64,000 bases of DNA. Source: Neckera pumila (taxonomy: Eukaryota; Streptophyta; Bryopsida; Hypnales; Neckeraceae). Position numbers and translations under genes: made by a program. Under the pieces are notes generated by a model, which worked only from the letters and a program-made list of their open reading frames with translations, did not search any database and had not been told where the DNA came from. This document shows positions 10,461-24,912 of the stretch, piece after piece (the first letter of the stretch is position 1; every line of letters begins with the position of its first letter). The stretch is taken from positions 12,699,711 to 12,763,710 of the forward strand of contig OZ018413.1 in assembly GCA_963969595.1 (NCBI GenBank), written 5' to 3'.

Positions 10461-13400
10461 CTAGAGGTTGTTCATGTCTTCAATACCCTCCTCTGCTGCA
10501 ACTTTCACCCAAGCTCTCCCTTTTCGTGTTCTATTCTCCCTCCACCTTCTAGCTACATTCAGCCCGTTTGATGTAGTATAGGTCATCTTCTTCTGCAATT
10601 GGGCAGCCATTGTAGGGTCATTGTGCACTGTCTTGATGTTCCTTGATTCTAGCAAGTCCACCTTCTTTGCAAATCTATGTTGAATGTTTCTGTACCAATG
10701 TTGATATTGTTGCACGATGGCACTTGTTCTATCTTTAGTGTCACCATGCTGAGTGTGATGTTGATTAGCCGCCTTCGCTCCATGATGGGATTTTTCCATC
10801 CCTTAGTTGTTCCAAACAGCATGGCTTCCATATGTTTGCACATACCATGGACCATGCCGCACAAGGTTATGCTACAAAGACAAAAATGACCCAAATTAGT
10901 CACACATCCTTAAGGAAATGGCACCCTACATTTGAATCATTTAGAAACAGTTTAGTTACTTTAGCAATACGCAACAATAAACACTAAACCACGGAAAGCA
11001 TAACTTCCATTTTAATTCCAACATCACCCTGAAAGAGAATTACCACGCACGTTTAGAACTTACCATATAATGAGTGACATGGTCTTCTCCAAAGCACTTA
11101 ACATAAAGGCGCCCCCAAGTCTCAATCTTGCCCTTGAAAGTGTCAATTTGCTCTTGATCCAAGGACAAACTGACCAAATATGGTTATATTGTTTCTAGCG
11201 CTTTCCACATTTCTACTCGTTCACGATATTGCCTACCTTAATTGATTGTGTTGTTTTCTGAGCACAAGATGTCCTTCCAAACTTGATCTTGCCTTGACCA
11301 AGTGGATGGTTGGAACATCCTACCAGCAGTCATGCCACTGAGGGAGGGTTTGACAGGGACACTATTGGAAGCACCACTGAGCATTGTGTCCTTCATTATG
11401 TGCACATTGCCACCATGAAGCTTGGTTGCTGACAACGTCCTCTCCATATTTTCTATAGCAACCTGTTGACGGGCCTCATTCTCCATGTTCCAAATGAATA
11501 TGAAGTGCAAGTGAAGGATTTTCTCCATCATCCTTGTTAAGGCATGCAGTGGACAAATATGCACCCTCTCAAGTGGGATGGGCAAAATAGATTTCCATCG
11601 AGATTCTTCTTCAATGGATATTGGTTTCGAGAGGACATTACCAGTAAATAGACCTCCATGCCACGTATGCTTTTTTCTCCTAGCCTCTGAAGTAGCACTT
11701 GTCGATGTTCCCACCACTGGCTTTGTCTGCTCTTAGTTACAATAGATGCAAGAATGAATGACATTGGCTCCATGCTTCGATCTGTACAAGCATTTGATGG
11801 TCTTCATATCTGCAGACAAATGCCACTGTATTTTGAAGTTGCCAACACCGTCAACACATAAGAGTTGGCCCCCATCTTGTGCCTTGATCAATGCTGAAAA
11901 CTGTGTCTATTTAAACACCCACTAGAGGACCTCATGTGACTCCTTAGCAACCTCAAAACAGGCAATAGGCCATATTTTAGTTTCAGATTGAATTGAAAAA
12001 TACCTACCATTGGTTTTTTGAATGCTGGTGTCCAAGGCACGATTCATGAGCGTCAAACTGACCCTTTCAAACTTCTTCCCTTACACAATCTCTGCTTCGT
12101 CCATCTTCAACACAAAAACCAATGGATGGTTCCCAACTTCTGCACATCCAAGCACCATGATTTTCAATGAGTTTTGTTAATGCAAATGTCAAGGTATATG
12201 AGTGAGTTCTAACGGTCCTCTGACTGTTGGAAACATGACTTAGAAATCTACTCTAGCATTCAATAGTCACCTTCGGTGGTGAAACCATATAGCTTCACCA
12301 CAGTCCTCTGCATGACTTCGATGTCAACAAACAAGCTGTTCTTTGATGTCAAGACGACTCGTATTATCTCAGATTTCTTCTTCCTTCCTTTGGCATTGGT
12401 CACTAGAGCTTGTGCCACCACCTCCAACGTACTGTGAATGTGATAATAGTCACCGACAAGATCCTTCAATTTTGAACTAAGTTGTAATAGCAACAACTTG
12501 ACCTAATGAGCGTATTGCATGTTTCATCAATATATATACCACACACCGCATGTGTCATCTATGCATTGCCTCCCTACCAAACTATTGAGGATTGTTCTTG
12601 TTCTATTGTTTAGCATTGTCTATAGATTGAACTAAAGCAACTTGTTTCCAACACGTTTAGCATAGGTCCCTAAACCACAACTCCATAGCATGCGCTAAGT
12701 GCAGAATCCTTAAACCTTAAACCGCATATATCATGTATTGATTATCCTAGATTAACTGAGCATCATGTACAAATTTGTCTCATGCATCTAGTGTTTGGAG
12801 ATACAGTGGAGATTGAACTGATGAACTAGGGTAAGTAAGCCCAAACCTTGTGCGAATTCGGGAGGAAAGTTGGCTTCAAGCGTTTGTCAACAAGCTGCAC
12901 TCTTCTTTTTATTGTCTTGTAGATCTTGCCGTATCCTTTTTGTGACACTCCTATCATGTCATATGCTACCAGTATTGCTTCTGTACCCAAGTCCTTACCA
13001 ATTTTGTCAAGGTAGTAGTTGGCCATTCGAGTTGCAGCAAAAGTATTATTAGGATTTGACACCAAAGCCACTGTCTCCCTTTGCGACACTAATCGCCCAT
13101 TGGCATCACCTATCCCCTCTTGTGGATCCCTGTCGCCACACAAGTGCTTCTTACCGCCTCCACTCTTGTTTCCGTCTTGTATAGACTGAACAACTTGGGG
13201 TTGCAACAAGCTTCTAATTTTTGCTACATGAGCTCTTGCAGCGCCACCAATCTTGGATAATTCAAACATACCCTTGCTTGCTCTTAGTTGCGCGCCTAGT
13301 GGAGTACTTACCATCCTCTCCATTTTCTTCTTTAACTTCCACAACGCCTTTGTGACTTCCACAAGTTCTTGTTTCCCACACGCAAGCTCTTCATGGTGTA

Positions 13401-14303
13401 CTTCATGCACTTGTACCAACTCTTCGGTTGCCTGCAACATGCTGGACTCAAGTTGTTGTTGATGTTGATCAGTAGCTTCCTGATGCTCTTATTGGAGAAT
13501 CACAAGGTTGCTCTTGTAACTAATCTCATTCCTCTCCAACTCTTGTTCAAGTGTTGTATATCGAGCCTTCAGAGATTCCAATTCGCTCTAGAATTTGACG
13601 ATCTCTTCTCTGCTAGTGGCAAAAAGGTCCTTTTCACGCTCAGCCCATCTACTGTTAATAACATCAAGATCAGCCACATGCTTTGCAATTGAATTTTGCA
13701 ATACTACTTTTTCATGAAGACAGTCTGCTCATGTCTTTTCTAATTCCTATTCCAAGCCTTTCATTGCATCGTTGGTGCTAACAAGGTGGTTAGTGTATCC
13801 TAAGAGTCCAGAACTCCAGATTCACCGTGACAAAGGAATTCTGTGTAAGTCTTTAATGTTTGAAATTCCGGTGGCTTCCTAGTGACTATATCCGGTGGGT
13901 AGAGATTGCCATCCAACCACAAATCCATGTTGGTGGCACCTGACGCTCTAAATGCTGGAAATTTGGATTTAGAAAGTTGTTGGTCCACTCGAATGCCTTT
14001 CTTCACAATAGATGCAAATCTACTATGAAGAACTACAGATGTTGAGTAGGAATTACCCTTCTCCTTGTTTGTAACATCCTGAAGTGCCATCTCTGCAAGT
14101 AGATTAAAGTTCCGGCACTGGACGTTGGCAACATGAATGAACCAAACTCCTGCAGCAACGTGAATGAGCCTAAACTCCCGCAATAACTGTGGCAATGTTA
14201 ATGAGCCACCTCATTTGGCGCGAATAATTCCAATGAACTGTACAATGTGTTCCTTGCGAGCATCTCGACGCTGACCACTCCAATTCCTTTCACATTCCCC
14301 CAT
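10461..14303 (-). pseudogene. Decayed transposase-like gene with a RAG1/Transib-like DDE core
   Basis: A possible start ATG is at 14303 (MGECERNW). A coiled-coil region of long heptad-like runs follows (about 13800-13300), then a spliced body. Introns were inferred at about 12499-12842 and 10872-11063, both GT...AG and in phase. Motifs in order are KMDEAEI (Asp codon 12099-12101), DGVGNFKIQW, SADMKTI (Asp codon 11808-11810), CIYC (11739-11750), VHICPLHALTRMMEK (about 11531-11575), and finally GMEKSHHGAK. The spacing of about 97 residues between the two Asp and about 271 from the second Asp to the Glu position is close to RAG1 (108 and 254). The Glu position itself is a TAA stop at 10803-10805. 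Many other stops and a frameshift near 13805 show that it is dead. The family name is inference; other RNase H-fold transposases also use a CxxC...H pattern. Confidence 0.6.
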
Positions 14304-17300
14304 GATCGTCAACTAGTGTGTACAGTGCAAGTACAATAATTTCAGGTGGTGGATTCTAAATCCCAACTCCTAAATCCTTCTCTACACTTACATCCCAAGT
14401 CATTTAATATTTGTAGGTTACAATAAAATAGTTGTCAAAATACAATATTCAATTAGACATGATCACTACGGCCAGTGCTGAGGTACACACGGCCATTGCC
14501 AACTTGACAATACTCTGCCTCTCAATTGCCAACTCGGCCTATGCCGCCTTGTTCCCATTGGCCCACAGAATTGATGGCAACTTCTGAAAATGACTAAATG
14601 TTCGGAATCAAGGCTTTTGCAAATATCAAACAATTCATTTCTACGGCAAAAGTACCAGGCATCTAGAGCCCCAAATTTGGCTCTAATGATTTGGAAATGC
14701 AATATCAACTATATTGCTCTACATGGGATGTTATAATGAAGTGTGTGAATTTCCTTTTGTCAATTCTAAAGGCCAATGTAAGGTATACATTGTATGTATA
14801 CAAAGTTTTTAGACTAAAGTACTTATAGTGTCTTATTGGATTTATCATAAGTGTTTCAATTTAATGAATTGTCTCACTTTAATGAAGTGTTTAAATTAAT
14901 ATCCACTAAATGCATTAAATTTCAAAATATTAAAATTAAAAAAAGAATTTGAATGTTAAATTTTCAAGTTCTTGGTATTTTTTTAAAAATAATGGTACAA
15001 GATTTTATTATGTATTTTGGCATACTAAAGTCTTAGTTTATTGTCTCAATTTAATGAATATCTATGACTTCCTAAAAATAATTTGGAATGAAAATGAGAT
15101 TGCTAATTGTCTCATTTTGATTAATAAGGCCTTTCACTACATTTGACTCAAGTATATTATTCACTTGAAGATAGAAGAACTTGTATATATGCAATGTAGA
15201 TGATATGACACATATTGTGCATTCTATCACTTGTTCTATTATTTGAATCCTCAAACCTAACAAAAAAAAAGAATGGATCTATATTTATTATTTCTTAAAC
15301 CAAACATAGTCAGAAACATCTTGTACTTTGCAAGGCCCATCATGTACATATAACAGCTGTTAAATGCAATACAACCACAAGTTGAGCTACAACTCATTTT
15401 GTAACATTTATATTCAACATTCATCTTTGTTGAAACTAGAAACAAACTACTTCAAGTATTATTACTTTTTAGACTATGTGATTCTCCTCATCCTAAATTA
15501 TGTGCAAAAATGACTAGCGGTCCTAGAGGTCCTTTGCTTCCATTTCAATTTCTTACACTTCTATATGTTTATCAATTTGCTCTCTTTATCCTTTCATTAA
15601 TTCTCTTAAAAGAAAAACATCCAATTATCTACTTCTTCATGTTTTTGTGAATAACTATAATTATACAATGTTACTTTTCTAATCTCAAGCACATTTTTCT
15701 ACATATTATAGAACAAGACACAATAATTTCAGGAGGACTTGGCAGCACTACAAGCCTAAATTCTTGCACATTTATAAAACAACATTCACTTTCTACAAAT
15801 GAAGCATGAAATAATCATTGTGGCTCCAACACCTTTCTTCTATGTCCTATCAATAAGTAAAAACTTGTAAGAGATGAATGCATATTCTATTCATTACAAC
15901 CAAGTGACGGTAAATCAATATTCACCGTTCAATGCACAATACCAAGAATTTTTTATGGTTATCATTTTGGAGGTCTTGGAAGTCTTCCACTATTGGTATT
16001 TACTGCTTTTCAATGCTTCTCAACCTTTGCTTTTGCTCAAGTAAAGTCCAAACAAATAAACTATAGATATTGAAGACAACATATATGGCTTTACATTTTC
16101 ACTAATATTTTCCTCAATAAGCTACTCAATGTCTTTTGCACATCAAAAAAGACATCTACTTCAATCACAAATTCAAAACAATTGGACATTGACAACTTAC
16201 AACAAAAAAATTCTTTAGCAAAAAGATAAGCCCCCCCTGTGGACTGAATCCCTCTATAGCTAATTCTTCACTATCAATTTTGTTTCTATACTCTAATTCA
16301 ACTTTGAACCCTTTGCATGACTACTCCTTTCCAATTCCAAACCAATTTTTGGTTTTTTGATTTAATTGTCACCTTTGCCCTTACACTAGTCCTTGTTGCT
16401 TGTATTTGGACTGGATAATAGACATCTTGCTTTTTCACCTCTTTCAATAGCACTTTTGTTAACTTCTTGTGATTGCAAACTTTCTATGTATTGAATCTTC
16501 ACCTCCCTAGCAACAAGCGCTATTTCTACATCTTAGAGAATATGGCATCTATAAGTGGCATACTTTTGAACAACTCCCATAGAAATTAGCCATTCTAGAA
16601 AGACATCAATGATGGAAATACATTGTGTTTTCCCCTCTCTACAATGACATTCAAGGAACGTATACATAGAATGTGTTATCGCATGTTCAAATGTTGATAG
16701 GTTTTCATCCACTACTAATATAATTTTACATCCAACTTAAATGTCTGACAAAAGCTTTAGTAGCTCTACCACATGCTACTATTGTTCAATAACTTCTAAA
16801 TCCATTTATAGCCTTTCCATTCAATGCATATTAGCATAGCAAGAAATTTGTTGGTAGAATAACATATTGATGGTGGTGGCACTAACTTTTATCAAAAAAA
16901 ATGAAGTAGTAAAAGATGGCAATAACTAAAAACAAATAAACCAAGCTAATGAATGGCTATTACACATGGCTTTTTTGGCTGCCTTTCCCATTTTCCAACC
17001 CACAAGTCTTCTCTAATCTTAATACTTGTAGAACAAAATTTGTACTACAAAATTCTAAATTGTATAAAAGGCTTTATATGTACTTAAGTAAAAATTGAAG
17101 AAGTTGTGTTTAAATTTATCTTGATTGATAGAAATGGTCTTGTAATATACAGTAATCTATAAATAGTTTGTATTTTCATATCATTCAATGTTTTAATTTT
17201 TTAAACAATGAAATTGGTAAACATTTTTTTTACCATCTATACAATTGTATAATAAAAGATAATATCTTTGTTTGTTTTGTATAATTAAAACAATGATTTG

Positions 17301-20300
17301 ATATACATTTTTATAAATTTAATGTAGATGTTTCCTATAAGTTTTACACTATCTATAATTCCCTATAATTTTTAATTTTCATCATTATACTGTTTTCAAA
17401 TAGAGAATATAGCTACTATTTTAAACCTCAAAATCTTTAAACTTCATGAATTTCAGTTTCATTTCAATCAATAATGAAATAAGAAGAAGAAGTAGAATAT
17501 ATAAATAAAAATTAGAATGAGTAAAAGATAAAGGTAGTATACTAGAATAGGATAGGAGTGATCATTAGGTATGCAATGATATCAAGAATTCACTATAATT
17601 AACCTTTAAGTGCTCTAGAATCTATTATTTGAATGATTAATACAAGGCTTTTAGGCATTGTTTAGTGTAACTAACTTCTCATTCATCTAATTTAATACTT
17701 GAATTTTGAAAAAGACAACCTTTTTTAATGATAAATTTTATGGAATTGGTTAAAATTGATGTTTCAATTCAAAGAGGTAGGTAAAAATGCAAAAAAATGC
17801 AAAAAATGAAGAAATAAAGAAATTAAAAAACCATATAAAAGTAATAGAAGGAAATAAGAAAAATATGATTTGAAAAGACTTTATAAAGTGAATTGACAAA
17901 CACAAAATTCCTAAAATTGCTCAAAATTATATCTATATACTAATCAACAAAAGTAACACAAAATAACATTCATGTCATTACTCTATAAGGGAATGTTGTC
18001 TTTTATGAAAGAATGATTGTCCAAATTAGCAAATTGAATTCAATACACTACTAATTTAGTTGATTTGGGCATTCTCTACACTTCTAATCAACTTCTTTTT
18101 AATTTCTTTTGTAATTTCTTTTAAAGGTAGTCCACGTGGATCACACTGAAATACAAAAAGCAATTTTCATTCAATACTTATCATTGAGCTTTCCTAAAGT
18201 AGATCACTGCATTTTCACATCTTGTTGTTTCACATGACTTTTGTAGTGCATGTCTTAAGTTTTTAGGGTGGTTTTCCCTAATCGTAAGTACATCATTATT
18301 GCAACAAAGGAAAATGCAAAATCAAAGCAGCTAATTGTGCAGCTCATCTCCTGTAATTTCAAGTACTTTTTGGATTTGTGTTGTAATCCTATTGATGCGC
18401 AGCTAGATTTGTGTGAAGAAGAGGATCTTGGGATCATTTGGTTATCCTCTACACTTTTTGTTGATGTTTTAGGGTGCTTTTTCTGAAACCCTAATTAGAC
18501 AAAGTGACTGAGCATAGGAACCTAGGCTTTCTAATAGCAATTGTTGATTACAAAGTTGTTTATGGCTCTTGAATGGGGCAATATTGTTGTTAGCAATGCA
18601 TATGTCAAGAAGTCATTCCAAAAAGACAACAATTTTGTAATATCTAGCAATTATTTTGTAAACACTTTGATCTTCTATGACCTTGTGGTTTCAATTTAGT
18701 TGAAAATGGTACGTAGCATTAATGTAGTGATTGTTGGTGCATTTGTAAATATGGATGTAGGCAATTAAAGAATTGCCACGATTATATTAGGATATACATG
18801 AGCATTTGCCTAATAATGTAGACTTTCTAGAACAACTCCTAGCAGGTACAAGGGTAACTATCTTGGTCATGTTTGCATATTTGTGCAATTTTTTGTGCAA
18901 AGCTAGACTTAAGAAACTCACTAGTGTAATCAAATAATGTTTGAATTACTCATTTTCTTGCTGAAATTTGGCATTAGAAAAAGTGTTGGAACAAGATGCT
19001 GCTTTGAAGGCATTGATGTCATTGCTTCATTAAGAAGCAAAGGGTAGTTAGAATTCAAACTTTGTAGCTATTCAAAAGTATTATATAGATATTGAAATTG
19101 CAAGATGCATCATTTTTGTGCTAGTAGATTATTTCTCCAATTTGTATACTTTTCCATTTTCTTTAGATTTAATCTTTTTTTGCAAGTAGATCTTATGAGA
19201 GAAGCTTTAATAAAAATGTAATAATTTAGTTTTTCTATATTTTCATAGTAGTCTATACATAAATTGATATATTGGTATGACTTGCAAGCTCATTGACTAC
19301 TCTATAAGCATATCAAAATTTCATAAAAATCTATAAGATAAAGTCTTTACCTCTTTAAAAGAAAATTAAACAACTATTTTATCTTTTCCCTATAAACTCA
19401 ATTCTTTTTATGAAACACATAATGTATGATGATGATTATTGTTGAATTCTTTGTGTCTTTTCAGTTTCAAGATATTGTAGGAGCATCTTCTTAAATCATT
19501 TATTTAAATCTTCTTCCTATGTTTCTATTTGGCCATCTATCATGCTCTTCTTTCAAGTGTTCTCAATCAAGAAGGAGTATATGCATTTGTAGAATGAAAC
19601 ACAACAATACATCAGAAATGTAGTCTTTTAAGATTTTTGAATTTATTTTTATGAATTTTGGGGCATCTAATATATTGTTGAAAAATTCTTGAAAACACCT
19701 TTTCAATAGTATATTGCATGCTCTAAAATTTCAAAAGTTAAAGTTAGAAATCCAAAAAGAAGATTTGTAGTTGTTTTGGGATTACACAAAACAATGGATA
19801 AAAGAATTGTACTTGATTTTGAGTGCAATTTTTTACCAACTTTTGTTATAGTGCTTGTAGTATAAGAACTATAAGAACATTAGTTCATGGAAATATAAAA
19901 AATATCTTTAAACTACAAAAAAATGTTATATATAGCATGTAGCATTAAAAAGTATTTACGTATCAAAATTAAAAAAGCTAGTGACATAAACTAAGAAAAA
20001 CATCAAACTAATTGTAAAAACAAATTGTTGTAGTGGTTCACTTGTTACAATGTGGAAAATATAAATAATGTGCATAATTTAGTAAAGTTAGAAGTGTTAA
20101 TACTCTAAATTAATTCATAAACATGGATTAGGGAATTTCCATTAAATAGTAATGGAAGCTTTAAGAATTTAGAGTGGAACTTCAATATGCAGCTAAGAAA
20201 AAACATTTTAAAAACTTCAAAGAAAAAAATAGGGGTGTTAAGCAAAAAAGATTCTACGCACAGTTTGGTAAACAAATCATATTAAACAAATGAAAAAATG

Positions 20301-21060
20301 ATGAGTAAATGTAATCAAATTACTACTAGTATAAATTAAAAATCAAGTAGAAATTTAAAAAATGAAGAAATGTGCAAACTACAAAAGTGAATTTAAAACA
20401 AAAATGACTACAAGTAGAAAATAGAATTAGATGTAAATTGCAAACCATAGAAAGAAGAAATCCAAAAAGTGCAAAAGCAAATAAAAAATACAATATCAGA
20501 AGTAAGAAATGAAACTAAAAATTATTTGAAAACCACTAAAGAATTATATATATAGAAAATACAAATAGAATTAGTGAACTTAAAACTATACTAGAATACT
20601 ATACTAATGAAAAAAACATTAAAATTGGGGGAAAACAATAATTTAGAGGGCTTTATAATAATCTGACACATTCTATACTAAATTAGCACAATTTTTACCA
20701 AATTAGTGTACTTTGCACTAATTTAATGCATTTAAAAATAAACTAATAGTTTTACAATAAATTAATATTGGATGAATGTGACTAGGTAATTTTGTTGGTT
20801 AAGCTGTTTGTTTGTATAAAATATTACGGTTTGAAGATCCCTTTCTATTAACTTTTGGTGTATGAGTGTTTAGAAGCTTGGTAAAAAATGAGGGAAAAAA
20901 TAGAAAAAAAATACTATGATAAAGATTGCAATGAGTTAGGTTAGAAGTAGGACAATTTTTGAGTAGATTCACTTGATGGTGAAAACAATTGGGTAGAAGA
21001 GTAGGTTTTTGAGGCTTACAATGGGCTGATTTTTTGTGCATTCAAAGGAGAGTATTAAGG
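14304..21060. other. AT-rich gene-poor stretch
   Basis: No recognisable gene, RNA gene or complete transposon was seen. Open frames are short and rich in Lys, Asn, Ile, Phe and Leu, as expected by chance at this base composition. Poly-A/T runs and scattered direct repeats are common. Old transposon remains are likely but could not be assigned. Confidence 0.5.
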
Positions 21061-21067
21061 TTGGAAA

Positions 21068-21444
21068 TCAACTATTGCCTCCAATAAAGAATGCTAACTT
21101 TGGCAAGCCATAGAGAGAAAATAGCAAAGCCAATTGCTCTAAAATATTGGAAGGATGGAGATGGGCAATTTGGATTTTCAACAAGCTAAGTCTCATCCAA
21201 CTTAGAGCTTGAATAAAGACAAGGTGGCCAATTTTGTACAAAGAAGTCAACTCTTTCCTCCAAAAAAGACTACCAACTTTGAAGACTTAGTGCACAAGAA
21301 TGGTGAAGCCAAAGTTGGAATTTTGAGAGAATGGAAATGAGCAAGTTTGCTTTTCAACCTTGATAAAGCTTGATAAAGCTTGTCCAAAATAAAGCTTGCC
21401 CAATTTGAAACAAGAACAAAGACAGAGCGGCCAGTTTTGTGCAA
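21068..21444. repeat. Two tandem units of about 190 bp
   Basis: Two adjacent units (about 21068-21250 and 21247-21444) share ordered landmarks: a block with TGCCTCCAA / TTTCCTCCAAAAA, then CAACTTTG or CTAACTTTGGCAAG, then AAAGCCAA, then TGGAGATGGGCAA / TGGAAATGAGCAA, then ACAAAGACA..GGCCA. Antisense frames across both units give similar peptides, so the repeat is real but diverged. A local triplication of AAGCTTGATAAAGCTTG lies near 21363. No function is evident. Confidence 0.6.
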
Positions 21445-21449
21445 AGAGG

Positions 21450-24400
21450 TGAAAAATTTGTAATTATTTTGTTTTCAATTTTTCATTTTTGATGCATGTT
21501 CAAATGCAATAAAATATTCTATATTTGTGCTATACAATGGGTTGAGTGAAGGTATCAAAGGTTATGCATGAAATTTTCTTTGTGAGATCAGAAGGTCTAA
21601 TGGATGCATGAATGTTGATTTTAGTTTCTTAGGGTTTTAGGGCAAGTGCAAAAGCATTGCCTCAAATTGAACTTAACGAGGGTTGGATGGTTAGGATGAT
21701 AAAAAATGAAGTACCACTTTATTGTTAAAATGATATATCTTATTATTGGATTTAGAAAACTTACCAAAAAATGCAATTTAGAAGCATGTAAAAAATAGAT
21801 TCCTTAAACAACTCATGTGGTTATGTGACCTTGGTTCAAGGCCAAATTTAGATTGTTTTAAGCCCTAAATTGCACATTTGAGCAAAAATTTGGCATATAT
21901 TGTAATCCTAATCCACTTGAAAGCTTAATTGGATGATAGTTGGTTTTTAGGAAGTTTATTTTGGTGATGTGAGATGGCAACTTTCTTCTTATGTAGAGGT
22001 CATTGAGGTAAAACTTAGCCAAAAATCTCATTGCTTGAAAGGTAATGTAGGTTAAAAGTTCCATATTCACTCCCTGTTGGCCAATTCTAGGGGGTCTTTT
22101 TGTTAAGTGGTGAAACTAATTCATAAAGCTTATAGAATTTAAGATTACAATTTTAATATTTAATATCACAACTACTACCCTAGCTTGCCCTAAGTTTCAC
22201 ACAAACTTCATCATCACAAAAAATTGTGTTTTTTAAAATAGAGTACCATCTAAAAAGAAAAGATTTGTAATATGAAGAAGTACCAAGTTAGCATCTATTG
22301 CCAATTGTTTTTGTGCTATAGATTGTTTGATTTGCATAACAAAACATTTCCAGTTTGAAGTATAATAAAGATTTTTGCGCTAAGAAACTAGAACTTTACC
22401 TCATCTTCATTTTTGTTTTTTATACTAACAACAAATTTTTAATAAATTGAATAGAATTCTCAGTACATAAACAAAATATGTGACAAAAATTGTACAAATT
22501 AGTAAGTTAAAAATAAGAGTCAAATGCAAACCAAAAGTACCAAACCAAATAAAAAATCCATAATATACATCATTAGTATATTTATAATTATTATAGTGGT
22601 AATTCTTACTCACACACATAGTTGTAAATGGTATGTTACCAAGGCTCAAAAGACCTTCTTTTATAATTATTTTCACTAGCAGTGCATCTTCCAAATGATA
22701 AAAATAATAGCAATACTTCTATTTTAAGTGCTTGCATAATAATGATGCCAATTTGTTGATTTATTGATAGTAGTTGTATACATTGAGTCAAAATGTAGAA
22801 AACCAATACAAAATAAATATTAAGTATTCATCTTATAAAAGTATTGAACTAAGCAATTGTATATGAACATTGTAATAAATAAAAACTACCTTTCAATTGC
22901 TCCATATGCATATCAACAATCAAAAGTGGCAATACAAGCATTATAAATGCTTCTCTTCATTTCACATTGCTTTATTGCTTTTCTTTATGCATTAAGAAAA
23001 GTAGCCACTACATTTGTTTTTTGTTAGACCTAGCAACAATGAAACAGTTTAACATCATGCAATGTCTAATAGACTTTTTGCAACGTGTAATAAAGTCACA
23101 TTTACCTTTGACTTTCCAAATCATCACCATCCTTTTTTGCAAACTACATGGATGCCATGTAGCATCCACGTGGTACATTTGAAGGCGTATGTAAGATTGA
23201 TTAGTTCTGGTACTACTAATAAAGGCGGCCGCAAGCAAGAGAGTTGTTAAGTAAGAAGCAATTGCAGGTAGAAGAGACCACAAGTATATGAGATAACAAC
23301 CGATGGATGACTATGGCTAAAGCAACCACCATTTTAAAGTGACCCTTAGTTGCCCCCTCTTGGACCCATAGTTGCCTCTTCTTGGACACAAAGTTGCCCA
23401 AGATAGACCTATAATTGCCCTAGCTAAAATTGCAATCACCTTAGTTAGATTTATGATTGCATAGGATAGATACACAATAGCCATAGCTAGATCCTTAGAT
23501 TGCCTTAGTCAGATCTAATTGTCACGTGCGCATGCGCATGCACCTTCAAAAGAAATGTCACCTCTGCTTGCCTTACCTAAAAGGGGTTGTAAAAACCACC
23601 TTGCTTTTAGGGGGGAGGACAGGAGGGGAAGATGAAGAGCTACAACTATAGATAATGCAAACTTGTAAAGACTGTATTGGATGGAACCACATGAGCAAGA
23701 TGTTTCTGGCATGGTGCCATTATTACAACTCTCACATCAACAAAGCAAACCTAAAGTTCTCTAAAAGCCTAGCTTTCACTAAAAGATGTGAAGAATAATG
23801 GAAGATTCTCTATAGAACCTTTTCTATGGACAAGAATGAAATTCCCTTTTTCATTCTCAAAGGAGCATATGTTGATGTGGCCTTAAAGAAAGAAGTAGAC
23901 TAGAGGAATTTTGAACTATCTAAAGTACTTTTAAGAGGCTTTTGAAGTTTACATTAAGGATTCCATAGAAAATGATGCTTTTAACGGTGCACAGGCCCAA
24001 AAAGTAATACAAGCTAGGATAGACATTGTAGCCCTTATTGAAGTTCAAACTAAAAATGACAAAGATGATTCAACATTTTGATGTTACAAAACACTTTGCA
24101 AAGGTGCAATGTTCAATCACATGAATTGGGCCAGCATCAATTTCAGTGACAAGTTTACACCTACTATTAAGGATACAATACATTAGCAATGTCTTCAACT
24201 TTGACCCAACCAATGACATGCCCACACATTACTAGAAAATTTAGTGCCATAATTAATAAAAATTTAGCATAAAAGTGTTGAATCTTTTTGATTGATTTGA
24301 ACATGTTTATTTGGATAGTTGTCAATAAAAAAAAAACTCTTTTCCATTAAAGTGGTCATGTAAGGAATTTAAAAAAATATAAAAACTTAAATGGAATTCA

Positions 24401-24908
24401 ACCTTAAAAAAATTGATATGTGGCAAGTGCATTGTCATCACATAAAGAGACACCTAGGCAAATTGTCACTTAAATAGGCCGCCACCTAGGCAACTCACCA
24501 CCTAAGCTAAGAGGTGCCAATGGAATTCAAACCTTGCACCCCTTGCTCATAATGGAAGGCCTTTATCAATGCACCATATATTCATTTACATATGCACATA
24601 TAGGTTGCTTCTTTTTTTTATTTCGTTTTTTTTTTCTCATTTGGTTATGAATCTCATAGACTACAGTGGCCATTTAAGCATAAGAGAACAACCTTTTTTT
24701 TTAAATCTTCAATTAATAAAAATTGGAAAATCTAATTAGCTTTCACCTTCAACAATCCTTTTGCAATTTCAAGTCTTTAGTTAAAATAATGGAGAATATT
24801 CAAAGAAGGATTGGAATAGACATGTTCTTGACATTTTTAGTCATCTTCTCTAAATTTTATTCTAAATTTTTGATTGGAGACTCAATATTATACAAATTTT
24901 TTTGTAGA
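21450..24908. other. AT-rich region, no gene recognised
   Basis: The stretch 23336-23520 holds a degenerate short repeat with the recurring words GTTGCC or ATTGCC and GGACC or TAGATC, spaced about 25-35 bp. It looks like an eroded minisatellite. The rest shows no coding signal. Confidence 0.45.
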
Positions 24909-24912
24909 TTAA

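Noticed and set aside
8200..14850. Terminal inverted repeats (CACAGTG- or CACTATG-like) bounding the RAG1-like relic
   Set aside because: I looked on both sides and found no convincing matching pair, so no element boundaries are claimed.
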